A DNA stretch of 64,000 bases from Streptomyces sp. 1-11 (GTDB taxonomy: Bacteria > Actinomycetota > Actinomycetes > Streptomycetales > Streptomycetaceae): contig NZ_BJTV01000027.1 in the NCBI RefSeq assembly GCF_007176755.1, positions 1 to 64,000 on the forward strand. The letters are read 5' to 3'. Positions 1 through 7,126 of the stretch are shown piece after piece. The notes under the pieces are model-generated. The model did not search any database and was not told where the DNA came from. It saw only the letters and a list, made by a program, of their open reading frames with translations. Positions within the stretch are counted from its first letter, which is position 1. Each line of letters begins with the position of its first letter. The translations under genes and the position numbers were made by a program.

Positions 1-200
1 CGGGCGCTTCCCTTCGTTCTTGCGTTTCCGACTCTATCAGATCTTTTCTCGACCCGATTTCCTCGGTGCTTTCCAGGTTCCCGCTTCCGCGTTTCCCTTT
101 CCGGCGGTTCCGACTCTATCAGACCCTTTCGGCGCCTGACCCCCAGTCAGCGGGGCTTGTCCTCGCGGCCGTTGGGCCGTTCCGACGTCTCAAACCTTAG
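1..200 (-). promoter_or_regulatory. rrn operon promoter and leader region, reading left out of the window
   Basis: On the minus strand the 16-base motif TCTGATAGAGTCGGAA occurs twice, at 26-41 and 108-123. Each copy contains TAGAGT, the usual -10 hexamer of Streptomyces rRNA promoters, and the downstream copy runs into a purine-rich leader (GAAGGGAAGCGCCCG at the window edge) of the kind found ahead of 16S rRNA. The structural RNA itself lies outside the window. Tandem rrn promoters are known in this genus; which copy is a true start and which is part of a processing stem cannot be decided here. Confidence 0.75.
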
Positions 201-423
201 CGGATCCGCCCGGCGATTCCCAATCGGGCCGCCGAGCCCCTATTCGAATTGAATTCGGGCACGCCGAAATCAATCCCGTAGGGAGATCGTGCTGGTGTGA
301 GGGTGCCGCTCGTAGCGGCGGAGGTGTCGTCGAGGAACCGTTACGGCTCCGCGGCAACCCGGAGAACTTTACGGATCGGGCAGGGAGGTGTCAAGCATCC
401 CTGTCAAGAACTTTTGCGGGACC
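201..423. other. intergenic stretch between rrn promoters and marR gene
   Basis: No convincing gene is seen. It contains an AT-rich near-palindrome around 244-257 (CGAATTGAATTCG), which stands out in this GC-rich setting and lies on the upstream side of the rrn promoters, so it could be an upstream activating site. It also holds the 3' end of the minus-strand marR gene transcript. Confidence 0.4.
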
Positions 424-972
424 TCAGTCCAGGTCGCTGAGCCGGCCGCCGGCGTCCGGCTGGGCATGCTCCACCCGGCGCAGGAGCCTGGTCAGCACCT
501 CGCCGAGCACCAGGCGCTCGGCGGGGCTGAGGTCCTGGAGCAGCTCCTCCTCGAAGACGGTGGCGAGGCGCATGGCCTCGAGCCACTTCTCCCTGCCCTC
601 GGGGGTGAGCTCCACGATCACCCGTACGCGGTTGGTCTCGTCACGCTCCCGGGTGACCAGGCCCTCCGTGACCATGCGGTCGATGCGGTGGGTCATGGCG
701 GCCGGCGTGAGGCCGAGCCGCTTGGCCAGTTCGCTCGGTCCCAGGCGGTACGGAGCACCGGAGAGGACCAGTGCCTTGAGGACCTCCCACTCGGCGTTGC
801 TGATCCCGAGGTCCGCCGTCTGGCGGCCGTACGCCACGTTCATGCGGCGGTTCAGCCGGGACAGCGCCGACACGATCTTCTCGACCTGGGGGTCGAGGTC
901 CTGGAACTCGCGCTGGTAGGCGGCGATCTGTTCTTCGAGGGTCGGCTCCGTGTCGCCGGGCGTGTCGGCCAT
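424..972 (-). CDS. MarR-family transcriptional regulator of the divergent efflux gene
   Basis: This 182-residue protein has a winged helix-turn-helix of the MarR type. The core runs from about residue 60 to 130 (LGPSELAKRLGLTPAAMTHRIDRM, then a wing with TRERDETNRVRV), flanked by helical dimerisation segments. It is divergently transcribed from an MFS drug transporter, with 110 bases between them that carry a tandem repeat likely to be its operator. In S. coelicolor the equivalent pair (SCO4122/SCO4121, from memory) is a MarR repressor and a multidrug efflux pump. The start ATG at 972 leaves a typical N-terminus (MADTPGDTEP). Confidence 0.88.
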   Translation of the reverse strand: MADTPGDTEPTLEEQIAAYQREFQDLDPQVEKIVSALSRLNRRMNVAYGRQTADLGISNAEWEVLKALVLSGAPYRLGPSELAKRLGLTPAAMTHRIDRMVTEGLVTRERDETNRVRVIVELTPEGREKWLEAMRLATVFEEELLQDLSPAERLVLGEVLTRLLRRVEHAQPDAGGRLSDLD

Positions 973-1024
973 GGCCGCAGTATCGCACGACGTCCCTTTG
1001 CCTTGAAGTCCTTGGACGTGTACT

Positions 1025-1050
1025 CTTTAGCTTCGAACTTTAGCTTCGAA
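1025..1050. promoter_or_regulatory. tandem 13-bp repeat, probable MarR operator
   Basis: The 13-base unit CTTTAGCTTCGAA is repeated exactly, head to tail (1025-1037 and 1038-1050), with TTCGAA palindromes inside each copy. It lies in the gap between the divergent marR and MFS genes, about 33 bases before the MFS start. Two adjacent identical units in a regulator/efflux gap are the expected arrangement for binding by a dimeric MarR protein. That the protein binds here is inference. Confidence 0.65.
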
Positions 1051-1082
1051 GTCTTCACTCCTAACTTGTGAGAGAGGTGAAC

Positions 1083-2369
1083 GTGACCAGGGCGATGGGC
1101 GCAGCGATGCGCCGGATCCACGTGGGCAACGCACTCAGCGCTTTCGGGCTCGGCTTCACGGTCCCCTACCTGTACGTCTACGTGGCGCAGGTGCGGGGTC
1201 TCGGAGCCATGACGGCGGGTCTCGTGCTCGCCGTCTTCGCCGTGGCCGCGCTGATAGTGCTGCCGTTCGCCGGCCGCGCGATCGTGCGCCGCGGCCCGCT
1301 GCCGGTCCTGCTCGCCGCCCTGGTCGCCGCCGCGCTGGGTGCGCTGAGTCTGGGACTGGCGGGCAACGCCGGCGCCGTCCTGCTGTCCGCCGCGGTGCTC
1401 GGCGCCGGGCAGGCCGTGATGCAGCCCGCACTGGCCACGATGATCGTGGACTGCTCGACGGCGGAGACCCGGTCGCGCGCCTTCGCGATGCAGTTCTTCC
1501 TGCAGAACCTGGGACTCGGCGTCGGCGGCCTGATAGGCGGCCACCTCGTCGACACCACCAAGGTCTCCTCCTTCACCCTGCTGTTCGCGATCGAGGCGGG
1601 GATGTTCCTGCTGCTGGTCGCGGTGATGGCGACGGTGCGGATGCCGCACTCGCCGCGTATCGCCGACGCGCCGTCCGACGGAGTGAAGGGGAGCTGGAAG
1701 CGGCTGCTCGGGAACCGGGCGATGGTGCAGCTGTGCGTGCTGGGCTTCGTGCTGTTCTTCGCCTGCTACGGGCAGTTCGAGTCGGGGCTGAGCGCCTACG
1801 GCGTCGAGGCCGCGGGGATATCGACCTCGGCGCTCGGCACGGCGCTGGCCGCGAACACGCTGATGATCGTCGTCGCGCAGTTCGCCGTGCTGAAGTTCGT
1901 CGAGCGCCGCCGACGGTCCCGGGTGATCGCCGCTGTGGGGCTGGTCTGGGCCGTGGCGTGGCTCGCCGCGGGGTACGCCGGGCTGGGACACGGCAGCCAG
2001 GAGATGGCCACCGCCGCGTTCGTGTCGACGTACGCGCTGTTCGGTCTGGGCGAGGCGATGCTGTCGCCTACGGTCGCTCCGCTGGTCGCCGATCTGGCTC
2101 CGGAGGGGATGGCCGGCCAGTACAACTCGGCTTTCGCTCTGGTGAAGCAGTTGGCGCTGGCGGTCGGGCCGGCGGTGGGCGGGCCGCTCGGCGCCTCGCT
2201 GCACGCGCCGTACATCGTGACGTTCCTGCTGTTCTCGCTGGGGATCACCGTGCTGGCGCTGCGGCTGGGCCGTGGGCTGACCGCCGCGCAGGACCAGCCC
2301 TGGGCTGTCTCCGCGAGCCGGGTCGTGGCCCGGGGCGCGGCCGCGGAGCCGGTCGCCGCGGAGGCGTAG
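1083..2369 (+). CDS. MFS multidrug efflux transporter
   Basis: The product is a 428-residue major facilitator with about 12 membrane segments. It has the usual loop 2-3 region (GRAIVRRGPLPVLL) and the inner-face charged loop between the two halves around residue 200. It should export drugs using the proton gradient. A GTG at 1068 is also in frame, but the GTG at 1083 is preferred because GAGAGGTGA sits just before it as a ribosome site. It is controlled, by inference, by the divergent MarR protein. The family and neighbour match the S. coelicolor SCO4121 pump linked to fluoroquinolone and chloramphenicol tolerance. Confidence 0.88.
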   Translation: MTRAMGAAMRRIHVGNALSAFGLGFTVPYLYVYVAQVRGLGAMTAGLVLAVFAVAALIVLPFAGRAIVRRGPLPVLLAALVAAALGALSLGLAGNAGAVLLSAAVLGAGQAVMQPALATMIVDCSTAETRSRAFAMQFFLQNLGLGVGGLIGGHLVDTTKVSSFTLLFAIEAGMFLLLVAVMATVRMPHSPRIADAPSDGVKGSWKRLLGNRAMVQLCVLGFVLFFACYGQFESGLSAYGVEAAGISTSALGTALAANTLMIVVAQFAVLKFVERRRRSRVIAAVGLVWAVAWLAAGYAGLGHGSQEMATAAFVSTYALFGLGEAMLSPTVAPLVADLAPEGMAGQYNSAFALVKQLALAVGPAVGGPLGASLHAPYIVTFLLFSLGITVLALRLGRGLTAAQDQPWAVSASRVVARGAAAEPVAAEA

Positions 2370-2447
2370 GCGCCCGGTGCCGGTGCGGCGCGGTGCGGCG
2401 CGCCTGGCACGTGCCCTGCGGGTGTCCGGACCACTGCCGAACGGCCG

Positions 2448-4094
2448 CTAGCCCTTCGGCAGCAGGAACTCGCACCACACTGCCTTGCCGCCGCCCGGGG
2501 TTCTTCGTGAGCCCCAGTGGGAGGCGATGGTGGCGACGATGGCGATGCCCCGGCCCGATTCGTCCGCCGGTTCCGCCTGGCGGCGCCGGGGGAGGTGGTC
2601 GTCGCCGTCGGTGACCTCGATGATCAGGCGGCGGTCGGTGCGGCGCAGCCGCAGGCGCATCGGGGGTGTGCCGTGCTGGAGGCTGTTGGCGACCAGTTCG
2701 CTGGTGGCGAGGACGCCCAGGTCGTGCAGGTCGGCGGGGAACCGCCAGCTCGTCAGCACGCCGGAGGCGAAGGCTCTGGCCCGGGGGGCCGCTTCCACGC
2801 CGCCGAGGAGTTCCAGGGCGGCGTTGCGGAAGAGGTCGCCCTCGTGGCCCCTGCGGGCGGGGTGCTGGAGGACGAGGACGGCCACGTCGTCGTCGTGGTC
2901 GGCGGTGACGCCGGCCGAGCGGACCAGGCGGTCGCAGACGACCTGGGGGGTGCCGGTGGCGCCGGACAGGGCGCGTTCCAGGGACGCGATGCCCTCGTCC
3001 AGGTCCTCGTCCCGGCGTTCGACCAGGCCGTCGGTGTAGAGGACGGCCGTGGAGCCGGGCCCCAGTGGGATCGAGCCGGAGGCGTGCACCCAGCCGCCGG
3101 TGCCGAGCGGCGGGCCGGTGGGCTCGTCGGCCCGCAGCACCGTGCCGTTCTCGTCGCGGACCAGGATGGGCAGGTGGCCCGCGGACGCGTACACCAGGCG
3201 GCCCTCGTTGGGGTCGTGGACGGCGTAGGCGCAGGTGGCGATCTGGTTGGCGTCGATCTCGGCGGCGAGGCCGTCGAGGAGCTGCAGTACCTCGTGTGGC
3301 GGGAGGTCGAGGCGTGCGTAGGCCCGCACGGCCGTGCGGAGCTGGCCCATGACGGCGGCCGCCCGCACGCCCCTGCCCATGACGTCGCCGATCACGAGGG
3401 CCGTGCGGCCGCCGCCGAGGGTGATCACGTCGTACCAGTCGCCGCCCACGGCGGCCTCGGTGCCGCCGGGCTGGTAGGTGGCGGCGATGCGCAGGTCGTC
3501 GGGCTGTTCCAGTTCCTGCGGGAGCAGGGAGCGCTGCAGGGTGACGGCGGTCTCGCGCTGGCGGCGCTCGCTGGCGCGCAGGCGTTCGGCGGCTTCGGCG
3601 TGGTCGGTGACGTCGGTGGCGAAGACCAGTACGCCCGCGTCCCGGTCGCCGCCCTCGGTCACCGGGGTGCAGGTGAAGGTGTAGGAGCGGCCGTCGACGG
3701 CCTTGCGGGACTTCAGCGTGCGCGGTCTGCCGCTGCGCAGCACCTGGTCGAGGAGCGGGAGCAGGCCGAGTTCGGCGAGTTCCGGGAGCGCCTCGCGGGC
3801 GGGGTGGCCCGGGGGCCGCACTCCGAAGGCCGAGGTGTAGGCGTCGTTGACGTAGGCGATGTGGTGGTCGGGGCCGTGGACGAGGGCGACGAGGGCCGGG
3901 ACGCGGTCGAGGACGTCGCGGGCGGGCAGTTCGTCGACGGCGGGCACGGGCGGTGTCCCGTCGGCGGGCCGGCCGGCGCGGGCCGCGGGCACGGAGCCTT
4001 CCCCCCGGCGGTCCGGTGGGACCGCGGTGTCGGTCCGCGCGGCGGCGCGGCGCTGCGTTCCGGGGAGCCGGGCGCTCCAGCGCGTGAAGTTCAC
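2448..4094 (-). CDS. PAS-PP2C (SpoIIE)-ATPase phosphatase
   Basis: This 548-residue soluble signalling protein has three parts. A PAS-like sensor spans about residues 52-165. A SpoIIE-type PP2C Ser/Thr phosphatase spans about 190-385, with metal-binding motifs VGGDWYDV, GDVMGRGVRAA, LYTDGLVE and DDDVAVLVL. A C-terminal GHKL ATPase of the anti-sigma kind spans about 415-545, with N-box SELVANSLQHG and GRGIAIV. Such proteins act in partner-switching control of sigma factors, with both a kinase-like and a phosphatase module in one chain. No anti-anti-sigma partner is beside it. The GTG start at 4094 has only a weak, distant ribosome site. Confidence 0.85.
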   Translation of the reverse strand: MNFTRWSARLPGTQRRAAARTDTAVPPDRRGEGSVPAARAGRPADGTPPVPAVDELPARDVLDRVPALVALVHGPDHHIAYVNDAYTSAFGVRPPGHPAREALPELAELGLLPLLDQVLRSGRPRTLKSRKAVDGRSYTFTCTPVTEGGDRDAGVLVFATDVTDHAEAAERLRASERRQRETAVTLQRSLLPQELEQPDDLRIAATYQPGGTEAAVGGDWYDVITLGGGRTALVIGDVMGRGVRAAAVMGQLRTAVRAYARLDLPPHEVLQLLDGLAAEIDANQIATCAYAVHDPNEGRLVYASAGHLPILVRDENGTVLRADEPTGPPLGTGGWVHASGSIPLGPGSTAVLYTDGLVERRDEDLDEGIASLERALSGATGTPQVVCDRLVRSAGVTADHDDDVAVLVLQHPARRGHEGDLFRNAALELLGGVEAAPRARAFASGVLTSWRFPADLHDLGVLATSELVANSLQHGTPPMRLRLRRTDRRLIIEVTDGDDHLPRRRQAEPADESGRGIAIVATIASHWGSRRTPGGGKAVWCEFLLPKG

Positions 4095-4227
4095 AGTGGG
4101 GAAAGCCTCGTGTGTGCTGAGGGCGGGCGGGTGCCCGTCCGAGGACGTGGGGCAGTCTGGCAGGTGGCCGTCGTCCGCGGCGATATTCGTCAGACGCCGG
4201 GGCGGCCCGGGGAGTTCCCGGGCCCGG

Positions 4228-5607
4228 TCAGGACGACCCCTTCGGGTCGTCGGAGGGGCTGTGAGGAGGCCGTCCCCCGGCCGCGAGTTCGAACTCCGCT
4301 CGGGGGTGTTCGAGTGAACCGAGCGAGACGATCTCCCGTTTGAAGAGACCGGCGAGGGTCCACTCCGCCAGGACCCGGGCCTTGCGGTTGAAGGTGGGCA
4401 CCCGGCTGAGGTGGTAGACGCGGTGCATGAACCAGGCGGGGTAGCCCTTCAGCTTGCGCCCGTAGATCTGTGCGACGCCCTTGTGCAGGCCCAGGGAGGC
4501 CACCGAGCCGACGTACTTGTGCGCGTACGTCTCCAGGGGCTCGCCGCGCAGCGCGTGGGCGATGTTGTCACCGAGGGTCCTGGCCTGGCGGACGGCGTGC
4601 TGGGCGTTGGGCGCGGTGTGGGCGCCGGGCTGGGCCGCGGTGACGTCGGGGACGGCGGCGGCGTCGCCCGCGGCCCACGCGTGCGGGGCGCCGTCGACGG
4701 CCAGCTCGGCCGTGCACTTCAGGCGGCCGCGCGCGTCGAGGGGCAGGTCGGTGGCGGCGAGCAGCGGGTGCGGTTTGACGCCGGCCGTCCACACGAGCGT
4801 GCGGGCCGGGAAGCGCTGGCCGTCACTGAGGACGGCGACGCGGTCGGCGCAGGACTCCAGGCGGGTGCCGAGCAGGACCTGGATGTTGCGGCGGCGCAGC
4901 TGGGTGACGGTGTAGCGGCCCATCTCCTCGCCCACCTCCGGCAGGATGCGGTCGGAGGCCTCGACGAGGATCCACTTCATGTCCTCGGGGCGGACGTTGT
5001 GGTAGTAGCGCGCGGTGTAGCGGGCCATGTCCTGCAGTTCGCCCAGCGCCTCGACCCCTGCGTAGCCGCCGCCGACCACCACGAAGGTGAGTGCGGCGTC
5101 GCGGACCGCGGGGTCGCGGGTGGAGGAGGCGATGTCCATCTGCTCGATGACGTGGTTGCGCAGCCCGATGGCCTCCTCGACGGTCCGGAAGCCGATGCCG
5201 TACTCGGCGAGGCCGGGGATGGGCAGCGTGCGGGCGACCGAGCCGGGGGCGAGGACGAGCTCGTCGTAGCCGATGAGTTCGGCGGCCCTGCCCTCGCCGG
5301 CGGTGGCGAGGGTGGTGACGGCGGCGGTGCACACCGCGTGGTCGATGGAGGTGACCTCGCCGACGACGATGTGGCAGTGGTCCAGGACGCGGCGCAGCGG
5401 TACGACGACATGGCGGGGGGAGATGGAGCCCGCGGCCGCCTCCGGGAGGAACGGCTGATACGTCATATAGGGGTCGGGAGTGACGACGGTGATGTCGACC
5501 TCCCCCCGCCTGAGCTCCTGCTTCAGCCTCCGCTGCAGGCGCAGGGCCGTGTACATCCCGACGTAGCCGCCGCCGACAACCAGAATGCGCGCACGTTCCT
5601 TCACCAT
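4228..5607 (-). CDS. ndh: type II NADH dehydrogenase
   Basis: This non-proton-pumping NADH:quinone oxidoreductase has two dinucleotide folds: RILVVGGGYVG at the N-terminus for FAD and FVVVGGGYAG near residue 170 for NADH. LVWTAGVKPHP and AWAAGDAAAVP are typical of the family. It has 459 residues from the ATG at 5607; a GTG at 5640 is also in frame and would add 11 residues. The C-terminal third carries the amphipathic and hydrophobic stretch used for peripheral membrane attachment. The gene is divergent from the atrA-like TetR gene, as in S. coelicolor (from memory SCO4119 next to SCO4118). Confidence 0.88.
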   Translation of the reverse strand: MVKERARILVVGGGYVGMYTALRLQRRLKQELRRGEVDITVVTPDPYMTYQPFLPEAAAGSISPRHVVVPLRRVLDHCHIVVGEVTSIDHAVCTAAVTTLATAGEGRAAELIGYDELVLAPGSVARTLPIPGLAEYGIGFRTVEEAIGLRNHVIEQMDIASSTRDPAVRDAALTFVVVGGGYAGVEALGELQDMARYTARYYHNVRPEDMKWILVEASDRILPEVGEEMGRYTVTQLRRRNIQVLLGTRLESCADRVAVLSDGQRFPARTLVWTAGVKPHPLLAATDLPLDARGRLKCTAELAVDGAPHAWAAGDAAAVPDVTAAQPGAHTAPNAQHAVRQARTLGDNIAHALRGEPLETYAHKYVGSVASLGLHKGVAQIYGRKLKGYPAWFMHRVYHLSRVPTFNRKARVLAEWTLAGLFKREIVSLGSLEHPRAEFELAAGGRPPHSPSDDPKGSS

Positions 5608-5986
5608 CCCATGACGCACCCGTAGCTGTTGTTTGTCCACAGCCCCGGCAATTTGTGTGACCGGCGAGCGGGTGTGCGCGCGCCGATGCGCGCCGCCGGG
5701 CCGGGGAGAAAGCGGGCAGGTCAGCAGGGGCGGGCGAGAGCGGGCGAAGGTGCGTTATCGGGGCGTAACTGACCCGTACTCCGATCGAGGGGCGCACTGT
5801 GCGGAACCTGCCCCTTCTGAATTGACTGCCTCTCAACTATGTTCGTGTGTCGACGGGGTGTAGGGGATGTGGCCGAACGGGTCCGCGAAGGGCGGTCCCG
5901 GTCAGGGACCGTTGCCAGGTCCGCGCACTCCGGAATCAGTGGCGGGGAGAGTCTCCGGGGGGAGACGTCATTTACCGGGGGAACAC

Positions 5987-6790
5987 ATGCATGTTCAGGA
6001 CACTCATTGGTCGTCGGCAGCCGCACTCGCATCGGGCGGCACGACGGTGAGCGCGGCGGGGGGCAACGGGCGCGCGGACTCGGCGCGCACGACGCCGCTG
6101 CGGGTGGACGCACAGCGCAATCTGGAGCACGTGCTGCGTGCGGCGCGTGAGGTGTTCGGCGAGCTGGGCTACGGCGCGCCGATGGAGGACGTGGCACGGC
6201 GGGCGCGGGTCGGGGTCGGGACGGTGTACCGGCGCTTCCCGAGCAAGGACGTGCTGGTCCGGCGGATAGCCGAGGAGGAGACCGCGCGGCTGACCGAGCA
6301 GGCGCGGACCGCCCTCGGGCAGGAGGACGAGCCGTGGTCGGCGCTGTCCCGCTTCCTGCGGACGTCCGTGGCGTCGGGTGCGGGACGGCTGCTGCCGCCG
6401 CAGGTACTGCGGGTCGGCTCCGCCGGCACCGGCGAGTCGGACGGCCCGGTCGGGCTGGTCGTCGCGCCGGGTCCGAGCGGCTCGGGCGATGAGCTCCGGG
6501 TGCCGCAGCAGCGGGTGCAGCCGGGGACCGGCGAGTTGCGGCTGGTCCCGGAGGACGCGTCCGCGGCCGTGGCGGACGACGCCGGGGTCGGCGCGCTGCT
6601 CGAAGTCGTCGGGCAACTGGTGGACCGGGCCCGGGAGGCGGGCGAGCTGCGGACGGACGTGTCCGTGGCGGACGTGCTGCTCGTGATCGCCACGGCGGCT
6701 CCGTCGCTGCCGGACGCGGCGCAGCAGGCCGCCGCTTCGGCGCGGCTGCTGGACATCCTGCTGGAGGGACTCCGGTCCCGGCCGGTGTAA
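5987..6790 (+). CDS. atrA: TetR-family regulator, AtrA-like
   Basis: This 267-residue regulator has an N-terminal TetR helix-turn-helix at about residues 45-95 (AREVFGELGYGAPMEDVARR, then VGVGTVYRRFPSK). The C-terminal ligand domain is Gly/Val-rich and weakly conserved. In the known case AtrA is a pleiotropic activator of antibiotic clusters (actII-ORF4 in S. coelicolor). The assignment rests on the neighbour ndh, the start MHVQD and general size, so the symbol is likely but not proven. The start at 5987 is chosen over one 120 bases upstream because CGGGGGAAC lies just before it and the domain begins properly after it. Confidence 0.75.
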   Translation: MHVQDTHWSSAAALASGGTTVSAAGGNGRADSARTTPLRVDAQRNLEHVLRAAREVFGELGYGAPMEDVARRARVGVGTVYRRFPSKDVLVRRIAEEETARLTEQARTALGQEDEPWSALSRFLRTSVASGAGRLLPPQVLRVGSAGTGESDGPVGLVVAPGPSGSGDELRVPQQRVQPGTGELRLVPEDASAAVADDAGVGALLEVVGQLVDRAREAGELRTDVSVADVLLVIATAAPSLPDAAQQAAASARLLDILLEGLRSRPV

Positions 6791-6814
6791 CCGCGGCCCC
6801 CGCGGCCCCGGTCC

Positions 6815-6916
6815 GGCTTCGGCTTCGGCTTCGGCTTCGGCTTCGGCTTCGGCTTCGGCTTCGGCTTCGGCTTCGGCTTCGGCTTCGGCTTCGGCTTCGG
6901 CTTCGGCTTCGGCTTC
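6815..6916. repeat. (GGCTTC)17 hexanucleotide microsatellite
   Basis: Seventeen uninterrupted copies of GGCTTC fill 102 bases just after the atrA-like gene and before the sigma factor gene. No real reading frame needs it: read on the minus strand it would give Lys-Pro or Ser-Arg or Glu-Ala runs only in shadow frames. A perfect array this long implies recent slippage growth. As it lies outside coding sequence, length change would alter spacing rather than frame. Confidence 0.95.
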
Positions 6917-6934
6917 GGCGGGATCTTGTTCCGG

Positions 6935-6976
6935 GCCCGCACCACCCGTGCGTTGTCACGGTCGGGTGGTGCGGGC
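6935..6976. terminator. hairpin terminator after the atrA-like gene
   Basis: Perfect 14-base inverted arms, GCCCGCACCACCCG at 6935-6948 and its complement at 6963-6976, enclose a 14-base loop. There is no T-run, as is common for actinomycete terminators. It lies downstream of the hexamer repeat and upstream of the sigma factor gene, so it probably separates the two transcripts. Confidence 0.6.
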
Positions 6977-7126
6977 GGCCCGCGTAGCGTGCGTGGCGTG
7001 CGTGCCAACTGGGAGCCCGGTAACCGAATTTCACGTTCGGGTGACGCTCGGTACTGCCGGGAAGAGTGCTGTGGCACCCTGAGCCGGTGACGGGTTGGGC
7101 TTTGCCGGTTTCGGGGGCTTTGCACG

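Noticed and set aside
6169..7125. Minus-strand frame with a Lys-Pro repeat over the hexamer array
   Set aside because: It runs antisense through the atrA-like gene and the microsatellite; the repeat arises from GGCTTC units, not from a selected protein.
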